Shown here in pieces: positions 1-9,400 of a stretch of DNA of 36,802 nucleotides. Origin of the DNA: an uncultured Campylobacter sp. (GTDB taxonomy: Bacteria > Campylobacterota > Campylobacteria > Campylobacterales > Campylobacteraceae); contig CALCKS010000001.1 in NCBI GenBank assembly GCA_937965895.1, positions 1-36,802 of the forward strand, written 5' to 3'. The notes beneath the pieces are model-generated. The model made no database searches, was not told where the DNA came from, and saw only the letters and a list, made by a program, of their open reading frames with translations. The position numbers and the translations under genes are program-made. The number at the start of each line of letters is the position of its first letter. Positions within the stretch are counted from its first letter, which is position 1.

Positions 1-1
1 A

Positions 2-2101
2 GGCGTTCAAGATATTTCTTTAAAAGCCGAAGGATTAAAGAATTTAAGCGTAGCTGCAAACGATAAAATATATACCACTAGAGACGTAAGCCTAATATCC
101 ACTACGGATAAAGAGGACTCTACGGTAACGTACGGATTTATTGGCCTTCTTGATAATAATATCCCAACTAACACATATCAGGTTAATAATGTAACCATAA
201 ATGCTAACGGACAAAAAACATTGGATGTAACTTCTATTAATGCTGCAGGCGATGTAAATTTAACAACGCACTTTACACAGGAGAGCTCTAGAGCTACCTA
301 TGGCGCCAATAGCAATGCTTATACTATAGGCAGAAACGTAACCATCAATCATACCTCAGATAGTAGCGTAACGGACGGTGAAGTATTTGTTAGAAACCTT
401 TTGAAAGCAAACAAAGACCTGAATGTAACTGCTAGCGGATATAAGAGTTTGAAGCTTGGCGAAACTACTAATGATATACAAGTTGCCGGTTCGGCCACTA
501 TCAAGACTACAGCTACAGTTGCACAAAGCACTACTAATATCCAGGGTGTAATCGGAACAACAAAAGGCCTGACGGTAAATGCAAATGCAGCTTATGGTAT
601 AACAGATGCTGTTTTAACATATGGAAATTTGACTGCCAATGCAAAAGATATCAATGTGACTGTATCTAACCAAAAATCCGTAACTATAGGTAATGTATCT
701 GCAAACGGAGCTACTGCTGCTACTAGAGGCGATGTAAATATTACAACCAATACAAACATACAAGATGCTAGCGTTCAAGTAGGTAGCGTGTCTTCATTAA
801 ACAAAGATGTTACTTTGAAATTTGCCGGTCAGGAAACATTAAGTGTAGGTGCGGTGACTGCTGACGATAACTCTACCGGGGTTAAAAATTTCGGTAAAGT
901 AAATATTGATGTTACTACTAGCGATAATGATGCTACAGCAACGTTTGGGAATGTAAGAGGCGTGAGCGTAAATTTAAACGTAAATAACCTAAAATCATTG
1001 AGCGTACAAAGTGCAACTGCAACCGATGGCGACGTAATGATCAATACTGGAACAAATACATACCTAGAAACGGCATCTTTTGGATTCGTAAGCGGTAAAA
1101 ACGTAACTATGGAAGTTTCAAACGTAACTGCGCCAATAACCGGTGTCACAACTGTAAATGTCCAAAACAATCTAACTATAAATGGATACGCAGGCGATGA
1201 TGTAAGCCAATTTGCAATTACTCTTCAAACACCTGTGGATACCACGGCGAAGGATTTTGTGGCAAATTTAACTAACGTTAAAGGAACTATAAATGCAGTT
1301 GGTGGTAACTCTGTCATAGAGACCATGACTATAAAAGGTAGTATAACCAACCCTTCTAGCTTGAAAAGCGCTGGTCAAAATTCAGATTTGCGAGTAGACG
1401 CGTCTAATTTAACTGCATTAAAATCTATTGATCTAAGTGGCTACACAAACGGTAGCGGAAAAGTTGAGCTAACTACATCAGTAGCAAGCACGGATCTAAC
1501 TGCAATCAAAGGCGCAACTACTGCAACCCAAATGAATATATATTCTACTGGCTTAAAAACTGTAGAGGGCGGTGCAGGCAACGATAAGGTGGTGTTTTAC
1601 GCTGCTCAAACCAAGGATATTAAAGTAAGCCTAGGTACTGGCGATGACGATTTTGTATTTGACGGTACTGCAGCCCTAACTGCTAATAAGAAATTTGAAA
1701 TCAGCGGCGGAGCCGGCAACGACACGTTTGACTTGTCTGCTGTAAAAACTGATGCTACTGCTAGCAAATACACAACTATCACCGATATCAACAGGGGTGA
1801 TAAGATTAAGCTAGGAGCAACTGCTGCTTTTGAAAAATATACCGCTACAGATCTAGATAGTGAAGTTAGCCTATCGGCTGCTGCAAATAAAGTGTTGACC
1901 CATAGCAATGCTAATGTTGCAAATAAAGTTTGGGCTTTCGTATATAAAAACGACACCTATTTGGTAAACGATAGCGATGGTAATAGTAGTGCATTAAATG
2001 CTAACGATAATCTTGTTAAACTTGCAGGATTGTCGCATTTTGATAGGTTTGATGCATCCTTGTATTCGGGCATGCTAACCGTAACAAATACTAATTTTTA
2101 A
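2..2101 (+). CDS. S-layer/RTX-like surface protein, 5' partial (paralog 1)
   Basis: The reading frame is open from base 2, so the true start lies upstream of the window; the TTG at 221 is internal. About 699 C-terminal residues are visible. The first ~400 are Thr/Val/Asn-rich with recurring V-x-I-G-N-[VI] rungs, which suggests a beta-solenoid. Two RTX-type calcium-binding motifs (GGAGND) follow near nt 1570 and 1710. The last ~100 residues contain KVWAF, KNDTYLV and NLVKLAG, shared closely with the next paralog; this is probably the uncleaved type I secretion signal seen in Campylobacter S-layer proteins. I see no cysteine. The role as a secreted S-layer subunit is inferred from family resemblance and from the two complete neighbours. 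A terminator-like hairpin follows. It could instead be a non-crystalline RTX adhesin. Confidence 0.8.
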   Translation, partial: GVQDISLKAEGLKNLSVAANDKIYTTRDVSLISTTDKEDSTVTYGFIGLLDNNIPTNTYQVNNVTINANGQKTLDVTSINAAGDVNLTTHFTQESSRATYGANSNAYTIGRNVTINHTSDSSVTDGEVFVRNLLKANKDLNVTASGYKSLKLGETTNDIQVAGSATIKTTATVAQSTTNIQGVIGTTKGLTVNANAAYGITDAVLTYGNLTANAKDINVTVSNQKSVTIGNVSANGATAATRGDVNITTNTNIQDASVQVGSVSSLNKDVTLKFAGQETLSVGAVTADDNSTGVKNFGKVNIDVTTSDNDATATFGNVRGVSVNLNVNNLKSLSVQSATATDGDVMINTGTNTYLETASFGFVSGKNVTMEVSNVTAPITGVTTVNVQNNLTINGYAGDDVSQFAITLQTPVDTTAKDFVANLTNVKGTINAVGGNSVIETMTIKGSITNPSSLKSAGQNSDLRVDASNLTALKSIDLSGYTNGSGKVELTTSVASTDLTAIKGATTATQMNIYSTGLKTVEGGAGNDKVVFYAAQTKDIKVSLGTGDDDFVFDGTAALTANKKFEISGGAGNDTFDLSAVKTDATASKYTTITDINRGDKIKLGATAAFEKYTATDLDSEVSLSAAANKVLTHSNANVANKVWAFVYKNDTYLVNDSDGNSSALNANDNLVKLAGLSHFDRFDASLYSGMLTVTNTNF

Positions 2102-2106
2102 AAAGC

Positions 2107-2141
2107 AAAAATTCGGCGGTTTTAATATCGCCGAATTTTTA
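2107..2141 (+). terminator. Rho-independent terminator after S-layer paralog 1
   Basis: An 8-bp GC-containing stem, ATTCGGCG (2111-2118) pairing with CGCCGAAT (2129-2136), is extended by flanking A/T pairs. It closes a 10-nt loop and is followed by a T-run. It starts a few bases after the stop codon. Confidence 0.85.
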
Positions 2142-2240
2142 TTCAAAATTTGATATCTTTGATCTATTATTTTATAAATCGAAGTCGCTTCTCTCTAAAA
2201 CTTTTTTAAAATACTTAAACAAATTTTATTCCTTTTAATT

Positions 2241-2373
2241 TTTTTATGCTATAATTAGCAATAGTATTCTGTAAAGATACCCAAAAACTCAAGAAACACA
2301 CTAAAAAGGAGTCCTTAATGGCAGTAACACAAGCACAAGTTGCACAGCTTTACGTAGCGTTATTTAATCGTGC
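2241..2373 (+). repeat. 133-bp exact direct repeat, copy 1 (promoter + leader + first 18 codons of S-layer gene)
   Basis: This segment is identical base for base to 6277-6409. It contains the extended -10, the 5' leader, the ribosome site, the ATG at 2318 and 56 nt of coding sequence. Identity stops abruptly at both ends: 2240 is T where 6276 is A, and 2374 is G where 6410 is C. Downstream the two genes continue to align but carry many synonymous and amino acid differences. Confidence 0.95.
2246..2262 (+). promoter_or_regulatory. Sigma-70 promoter of S-layer paralog 2
   Basis: An extended -10, TGCTATAAT, has its TATAAT hexamer at 2250-2255. It is preceded by a T-rich tract and no clear -35, as is usual for Campylobacter sigma-70 promoters. 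The expected start is near 2262, giving a leader of about 55 nt. The ribosome site AAGGAG (2306-2311) lies 6 nt before the ATG. Confidence 0.8.
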
Positions 2374-5300
2374 GGCAGAAGGAGAAGGCCTTAGAAACTG
2401 GATGGCCGACGGCGTCAACAAAACTATGGCGCAAGTTGCCGACACTATGCTTCAAGCCCCTGCAGTAAAAACGTATTTTAACGGCGCTATCGACAATGAT
2501 AGAGATTTTGTAGAGATGATTTATAAAAACATCTTAGGCAAAGACTATACTCAGGATCCAAACGGTATAGACTCATGGGTTCTTCACCTACAACTAGGCC
2601 ACACTAGAGGCGAAACGCTAGTTAAATTATTTGAAGTAGCGCAGTCTGATATAGCAAGAGCCGCAGACCCTGTAGCTGCTAAAGTATTTGAAAACAAGAT
2701 AGCTATATCTGAATACGTTTCTCAAAGAATAGGCAACGTAGATAAAGACGAAGAAGGCAACTATAACTATACTCTATTCAAGCAAATCATCAGCGAAACA
2801 AACGCCAACAACCTAGCTCATCAAAAAAGACTAGTTGATGACGCCGTAAAAGTAAATTTTACTACAAACGTAGACGATATCAAAGGTAATAATAGCGACA
2901 ATATTTTTGAAACCGTTGTAAGCGGCTTTATGGGTAAAAATACTTTCCAGGCAGCAGACAAGCTTGACGGTCAAGGCGGTAACGATACGTTGAAAGTATC
3001 ACTTGATACGAACTTTACAGGCCTAACTACCGGTAGTGTTAAAAATATCGAAAATCTTGAAATTACAAACACTTCAAATGCTGTTAGATATTTCAATATG
3101 AACAACATGGAAGATGTTCAAAATGTGGTTATGATAGGCGACTATGCTTCAAGACTAACAAATGAAGCAAAAATCGTAACCTTGTCTGCCAACGATATCA
3201 AAAGAGGCGAGATAGCGATAGTATACAACCCAAGTACCGTTGCCGGCTCAAATGACTCTCAAGAGCTAGTACTAGAAAACGTAGGTAATAAAACTGACGA
3301 TCTAGTTTCAAACCCTGCTTACAATTACTATAAAAATCACGTAGGCGTTAAATTTGATGGTATTGAAAATCTAAACATCACCACAAGAACCCAAGAGAGC
3401 TATATCAAAGATGTAAATAATAAAAACATAACCGTGAAAGGAAATGTAAATTTAGACATTAACACCGGTGCAGACGTGGAGAGCTTAGATGCTTCAGGCT
3501 TTACCGGAAATTTGACGGCCGGACTAAAAACTTCTACTCAGCTAAAAAGCGTAAAAGGCGGTAGCGGTAAGGATCTATTTAAATTTAACGGTATAGCAGG
3601 AGCGAATCCTGATCTAGTCATAGACGGTGGCGCTAACGATGATAGCATAGAGTTTGAGGACCTGTCTGGAACTAGAAGATTAAACTCAAGCAACGTAGAA
3701 AACGTAACATTTGTAAAGGATAACAGCGGTACTATAGACCTAGCTAATGCCCAAGACGTGAAGTCTGTAACGGTCGTAGAGAATAATAATACTATAAATG
3801 TTACAAATTCAGCTATCACTACTTTAAACATCGATACTGATTATGTAGAGAATACAAGAGTGAACGTAACTACGGCTACTTTGGATACTATAAATTTCAC
3901 CGATCGAGACTTGAGCACTTACCGTGTGCCAAATTTTGCGACTACAAAGCAAATAGTTGCCAATAGCGCTACAAAGCTTACTATGAACATAGACAAATAC
4001 TCAAACGTGAGCGACTTAAGCGGCGAGCAGTCTTTAGAGGCTACTAGCTTAAAGACTCTAAACATGAACATAGAAAAATCAGCAGACAAGACCAAGTATA
4101 GCGTCGATAGCTTTAGACTAATCGATACAGCATCTCTCGAGACTATAAACTATGTAAATGAGGGTAAGGATTTTGAACTACGAGTAAACAATACGCTCCA
4201 AGCACTTGATAAACTAGCCACATTAAACGTAAAAACTGCTTCTAGCTTTGACATAAAAGATTTGAGCGCAAGCAGGGATGCTCATTTGAGAAATATCTCC
4301 GAAATCAGTCTTCAAGGTATTATCAAATCTGACGATACAACTGACTCTGATGTTGTTTTGGGTAACTTGGGTCACAACAGCTCGCTTCACGGTATAAATT
4401 TAACTGCTAAACAGCTCGGTGTCCTAACTGTAGGTAACGTAATAACCAATACTCAAATAAACGCTAGATTTAACGTAAATTTAGAAGATATTAGAGACTA
4501 TGCAACTATTGGCAATATAAAATCAGGTAATACGGTAATAATCGCAAAAACTTTAGCAAAAGATCTAATTATAGGCGACATGGATGCCGATACTATCGCT
4601 ACAGAGAGTACCGATAACGTAAGAATGGCTATATTTGACGTAGAAGGGGGAGTAGGTATAGGAGACATCGTAAACCTAAGCTCTCTTGACGGCGATTACA
4701 GAAATATCAAAAAAGATTTTACGCTTGGAAATATCACAAACTCGAAGGAAAAATCCGCAATATTGCTAAATTTCTTGAATATGAAAGATAGCGTAACCGT
4801 CGGTAGTACTGGTATAGAGGCTAGCGAAATAAAAATCGTAGCGAAAAATGTAGAAAAAACTTTTAAAGTAGCAGATATTGATCTAATGGCAACCCCTACC
4901 AACGGTAAAGCTCATGAGGCCAATCTATCGCTAGATGGCATCAAAGATGCCGTAACTATAGGCAACATCTCAAATCTAAATTCGCTAAACGGCGACTTTA
5001 AAAATTTGGGCGATAAGATTGATATCGGCAACATCAGCGGAACCCAGATAGACTCTACCGCTACGCTTAAATTTACTAATGTAAAAGATTCCGTGACCGT
5101 AGGTACTTTTGGCAATGGCGACCAAAACGAAGGCACTACATATACAGTAACAGCCGATAAACTAGCAAAAGAGTTAAATGTAGGTGCTATAACTATAAAA
5201 GAGTCCCCAAATTTCTATGACGTCCATAAGAGTGCGGTAAACATTACCTCTGGTGTAACAGAAGGCATAGTAAACATAGGCAATATCGACACCGGCGCAG

Positions 5301-6154
5301 ATTCAAAGGTAACGGTAGATCTAAGCAAATCTCTACAAGCTAACACCATAGGAAATATCAAGGGTGGTGAGATCGTTTATAAAAGCTCTGCTATAACAGC
5401 CAGCGCAGCTGTAACCTTAGAGGCGGCTTCAAAAGATAAGATAAACGTAGACTCGAAGATAGATGTAACCGGCTCTGTTGGACAAGATGAATTTGTGTTT
5501 AAATCAACTGCGGATGCTAAAACATTTACGGTAACCGGAACCCTAGGCGACGGCGAAGATAAATATACTCTTGATCTGGTCGCTTCGAATAATCTAAAAA
5601 CAGTAAATTTGAGTGGACTAAAAGGCGTTGAGCACGGCAATGTCGACTTAACAACCATAATGACCGTAAACAAGAAATCTCTAAGCTTGGTAGCAACGGA
5701 CGGTAAAGATGAGATCACTGTCGGTGCGATAACAGTTGCAGGCACTACGGAAAAACCTAACGTGGTCACTATCGACGGCGGTAGAGGCGTAGATACATTT
5801 AAGTTAGATGCCGCAGTAACTGATGCAAATGCCAGCAAATACGTATCTCTAGTCAATATCGAAAAAGGCGACAAGATCGAGCTAGGTACTGTAAGCGAGT
5901 GGGCTAAATATACAGCTACGGATCTAAATGCGGAAGATACACTAAAAGATGCTGTAAATAAAGTGTTGACCGATGCTGCTGCTACTGTAGCTAATAAGGT
6001 ATGGGCATTTACTTATAAAAATGATACATACTTAGTAAAAGATACTGATGGTGGAAGTTCGGCTCTTACGGCTAGCGATAATCTAGTAAAACTAGCGGGC
6101 CAAAATATCGAAGACCTAAATCCGTTCTTGGATAGCGGAACATTCACGATCTAA
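2318..6154 (+). CDS. S-layer/RTX-like surface protein, paralog 2 (1278 aa)
   Basis: This is a predicted secreted S-layer subunit with no N-terminal signal peptide, consistent with type I secretion. Residues 5-55 and 62-112 form a DUF4214-type N-terminal region containing NILGKDYTQD, GIDSW and LVKLFEV. It is shared with paralog 3 and, by analogy with C. fetus SapA, may bind LPS. RTX-like GGxGxD motifs occur near residue 220 and again near 410-440. Residues ~690-1030 carry recurring [TG]-[IV]-G-[ND]-[IV] rungs every ~20-28 residues. The final RTX motif (GGRGVD) and a C-terminal module with KVWAF, KNDTYLV and NLVKLAG match paralog 1. No cysteine was seen. The start is fixed by the strong ribosome site and by identity with paralog 3. 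The exact surface role is inferred. Confidence 0.88.
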   Translation: MAVTQAQVAQLYVALFNRAAEGEGLRNWMADGVNKTMAQVADTMLQAPAVKTYFNGAIDNDRDFVEMIYKNILGKDYTQDPNGIDSWVLHLQLGHTRGETLVKLFEVAQSDIARAADPVAAKVFENKIAISEYVSQRIGNVDKDEEGNYNYTLFKQIISETNANNLAHQKRLVDDAVKVNFTTNVDDIKGNNSDNIFETVVSGFMGKNTFQAADKLDGQGGNDTLKVSLDTNFTGLTTGSVKNIENLEITNTSNAVRYFNMNNMEDVQNVVMIGDYASRLTNEAKIVTLSANDIKRGEIAIVYNPSTVAGSNDSQELVLENVGNKTDDLVSNPAYNYYKNHVGVKFDGIENLNITTRTQESYIKDVNNKNITVKGNVNLDINTGADVESLDASGFTGNLTAGLKTSTQLKSVKGGSGKDLFKFNGIAGANPDLVIDGGANDDSIEFEDLSGTRRLNSSNVENVTFVKDNSGTIDLANAQDVKSVTVVENNNTINVTNSAITTLNIDTDYVENTRVNVTTATLDTINFTDRDLSTYRVPNFATTKQIVANSATKLTMNIDKYSNVSDLSGEQSLEATSLKTLNMNIEKSADKTKYSVDSFRLIDTASLETINYVNEGKDFELRVNNTLQALDKLATLNVKTASSFDIKDLSASRDAHLRNISEISLQGIIKSDDTTDSDVVLGNLGHNSSLHGINLTAKQLGVLTVGNVITNTQINARFNVNLEDIRDYATIGNIKSGNTVIIAKTLAKDLIIGDMDADTIATESTDNVRMAIFDVEGGVGIGDIVNLSSLDGDYRNIKKDFTLGNITNSKEKSAILLNFLNMKDSVTVGSTGIEASEIKIVAKNVEKTFKVADIDLMATPTNGKAHEANLSLDGIKDAVTIGNISNLNSLNGDFKNLGDKIDIGNISGTQIDSTATLKFTNVKDSVTVGTFGNGDQNEGTTYTVTADKLAKELNVGAITIKESPNFYDVHKSAVNITSGVTEGIVNIGNIDTGADSKVTVDLSKSLQANTIGNIKGGEIVYKSSAITASAAVTLEAASKDKINVDSKIDVTGSVGQDEFVFKSTADAKTFTVTGTLGDGEDKYTLDLVASNNLKTVNLSGLKGVEHGNVDLTTIMTVNKKSLSLVATDGKDEITVGAITVAGTTEKPNVVTIDGGRGVDTFKLDAAVTDANASKYVSLVNIEKGDKIELGTVSEWAKYTATDLNAEDTLKDAVNKVLTDAAATVANKVWAFTYKNDTYLVKDTDGGSSALTASDNLVKLAGQNIEDLNPFLDSGTFTI

Positions 6155-6173
6155 GCCGGCTTTAATGCAGTAT

Positions 6174-6201
6174 AACCTGCAGTTAAATTTAACTGCAGGT
6201 T
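6174..6201 (+). terminator. Perfect 28-bp palindrome after S-layer paralog 2 (probable terminator)
   Basis: The segment reads the same on both strands. Its arms start AACCTGCAG and pair through an A/T-rich centre. The downstream tract (AATCTTTAT, then AAAATTTTT) is a weak U-tract. It lies 20 nt after the stop codon, so a terminator is the simplest reading, but a dimeric protein site or a recombination site is not excluded. Confidence 0.6.
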
Positions 6202-6276
6202 AATCTTTATAAAATTTTTACACTTTTTCTTCATTTGAATTTTTAAATTTATCTATCCATTTTCTCTTTTCCGGTA

Positions 6277-6409
6277 TTTTTATGCTATAATTAGCAATAG
6301 TATTCTGTAAAGATACCCAAAAACTCAAGAAACACACTAAAAAGGAGTCCTTAATGGCAGTAACACAAGCACAAGTTGCACAGCTTTACGTAGCGTTATT
6401 TAATCGTGC
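6277..6409 (+). repeat. 133-bp exact direct repeat, copy 2
   Basis: This is identical to 2241-2373 and in the same orientation, offset by 4036 bp. It carries the promoter, leader, ribosome site, start codon and first 18 codons of S-layer paralog 3. Confidence 0.95.
6282..6298 (+). promoter_or_regulatory. Sigma-70 promoter of S-layer paralog 3
   Basis: It has the same extended -10 as paralog 2, TGCTATAAT with TATAAT at 6286-6291. The sequence upstream of 6277 is unrelated to that of copy 1, so any control upstream of the -10 may differ. The ribosome site AAGGAG precedes the ATG at 6354. Confidence 0.8.
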
Positions 6410-9400
6410 CCCTGAAGGCGCGGGATTTAACGCATGGGTGGCGGCGGGAGCCAACAAAACCCAAGCTCAGCTAGCCCAGCTAATGCTAGAGTCCCCTGCG
6501 GCTTTGGCATACTATGGAAATACGATAGATAGCGATAGAGGCTACATCGAAACAATATATAAAAACATCCTGGGCAAAGACTATACTCAAGATCCAAACG
6601 GTATCGATTCGTGGGTTTTGCACCTTCAGCTAGGTCACAGTAGAGGTGAAACTCTAGTTAAATTATTTGAAGTTGCAACTTCCGACATCGCAAAAGCGGC
6701 AGATCCTGTGGCGGCTAAGATTTTTGAAAACAAGACTGCTATATCTGCTTACATGGCTGAAAAAATACCAAACATTCAAACCGATAGTTCAGGCAACTAT
6801 GATTATGGAATATTCCAAGAAATTATTAGAACGACCACGGCTACAAATTTGGATGAACAGAAGGCTAAAATCGATGCCTTGGCAAGTGCCACCGTGCATA
6901 CGCTAAACAACACGACTGAAATACTAACCGGAAGCGCGGGCGTGGATATATATAGTGCGGTCGTTAGCTCATTTGCTGATAAAAATACCCTTGGCGTTGA
7001 AGACAAGATAGACGGCGGGGCCGGTAATGATATGTTGAATGTTAAAATCGACGATAGTTTTACTGGCTTTACAACCGGATATGCAAAAAATATTGAGGGA
7101 CTAAATTTAGTCAATACTTCAAATAGCCAAAGAGTATTTAATGCAGATAAGGTAGAGGGCTTGCAGTCCGTGTCTACTCATGGTACAAACGGCGTTAGAG
7201 TAACAAATCTATCTAATATAGTCGATCTAACGGTAATAGATCAAAAAGATTCAACCGAAGTTGGTATTGCCTATAACACTGATCTAGTAAAAGGCAATAA
7301 TGACGCGCAAAATTTAATCCTAAACAATGTGGGCAGGGTTACTCCAGATACGGAAGCCGACAGCCACAAAAACTCTCTTAAGGTCAAATTTAACGGTATC
7401 GAGACTTTAAACATTACGACTAGAGAAAACGCTAGTTATATAAAAGAGGTGGAAAATAAATTTATCACGGTAAAAGGCGAGGCGGATTTAACTATATCCA
7501 CCAAAGATAAAAACCCAGATGCTCCATTTAAAGACTTTGTCAATAGCCTTGATGCATCGGCGCTTATTGGAAATTTGACGGCTGATTTAACCGAGTCTGC
7601 TCACTACACTAGTATCAAAAGCGGCAACGGCAATGACACGATAAAGATAGGAAAACTTGAGTCTAACTCTGTTTCTATAGATATGGGTGCCGGTAATGAT
7701 ACTCTTCAGATAGAAAAAGTAGATGCATTGAAACAAATGAAACTAAAAGGCGTCGATAATATCGAAATCTTTGATAAAAATAATAACGTGAGCGCTCTAG
7801 ACTTGACTGGACAAACTGACGTTAAGAGTCTAAAAGTTGGCCAGCTTGATCAAACGTTAGTTGTTACAAGCTCTAGTATAAAGACTATAAATTTAACGGA
7901 TAAAGTAGACTCAAAAGCTGCTAGCGCAGGAAACGGTCACGGCATATTGCATATAAACGACAAATTTGTTGACACCATTAACTATGCGATAGATAATGTG
8001 ACTACGCCACAAGATATAATCGGCAAAGTAAGAGTTTCTGAGTCCAAAAACCTTACTGTAAATTTGGATAAATCGGTTAAAACTGTAAATGGTAACCTTA
8101 CTGATAACGCAGCTAGCGTTATTGAGGCGCCAAAGGCTACTACAATCAACGTGAATGTAAATATGGTTGAAAATTCAGGCCTTTCTCTAAGAAATATTCA
8201 TGAGTTGAAGACTATAAATTTAACCAATAACAATCCTAAGAAATTTACTTTTGATATCCATGAAGACGCAAGAGTGAAAACTCTAAACATAGCCACATTG
8301 GGTGCTCTTGATGTTTTAAATAATGGCCTCAAATATATATCCGAGATCAACGTAAAAGGGCTAGCTAATATGCCTGTAGCAAGCCTAGTCGAGCTTCACG
8401 ATCTTGGTTCGATAGATTCTGAAAACGGTGTAAAATTAAACGTAAATGATCTTGTTACCGTTTATCAAGGCTCTAGCCACGTAACGGCTTTAAAGGTAGG
8501 AGACGTAACTACGAAAAAGACGACAAATGCTGGTGCAAATTTTAACTTTAAAAATGTCACAAACGATATCGAAGTAAATAAATTTGACGTAGGCGGCGAG
8601 ATAACTTTCGTAGCTAATAAGATCGGTAACGTCAAAATAGCAGACGAAATCAAGTCTAAGAATAGTGGCGCTACATTTGATATTAGCGACTCTAGATTTA
8701 ATGTCGAAATAAGCAGCGGTAACGGCATAGACGTTAAAAATGATATAAACTTTACCGCTAAAGACGTAATAGGCAAAGTGACTATCGCAGATATAAAAGC
8801 GGAGAACGTAAATATCAGCTTAACCAATATCAAAGGTCAAAACGAGACTAGCGCAGTCGGGATAGGAGATATAAACGGCAACTACGTCAAAAACGTAAAT
8901 ATTACGCTAAAAGACGTATTAAAAGACGTTAAAGTCGGTACTCTAGATCTAAAAAGCGCCGCAGTTATAGATGGCAAGATAAAAGTAAAAGAAAGCACGA
9001 GCATAAACATTGATGCTGGAAACACAAAGGGCATCGTTGATCTTGGCAATACAGGACCTGTAAGTGCTGATAGCGTAACGGTAGACCTAAGTAAAACTAT
9101 AGGTGCGAATAAGTTTGCCAGTATCGTGGCAGATACTGTAGTCTATAAGGGCTCTACTCAGACTCCACTTTCAACAGATGTTAACATCACCATGAAGCAA
9201 GATATCAATTCAAAAGATTTCGTTGCCAATATTACTACGTCTGCTCAGGCTGATAAGTTGGTTGTAACTGCTGCTACAAAATTCTCGCTTGTTAATGGTT
9301 CTGAAAGAGTTGACGGTAATGATCTAAAAACAGCTACTATCTCGGGCGATATGGGTACAGATGCTACCGACGAGTACACGTTTGACGATACCAATGCTGA

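Noticed and set aside
5377..5874. Long minus-strand open frame (165 codons) inside S-layer paralog 2, and similar frames inside the other S-layer genes
   Set aside because: They run antisense to strongly coding, repeat-rich genes, have low-complexity Ser/Thr/Leu-rich products and lack ribosome sites. They are shadow frames.
2241..6409. Invertible promoter segment like that of C. fetus sap
   Set aside because: The two 133-bp copies are in direct orientation, so recombination between them deletes rather than inverts. No invertase gene or flanking inverted copies are visible.
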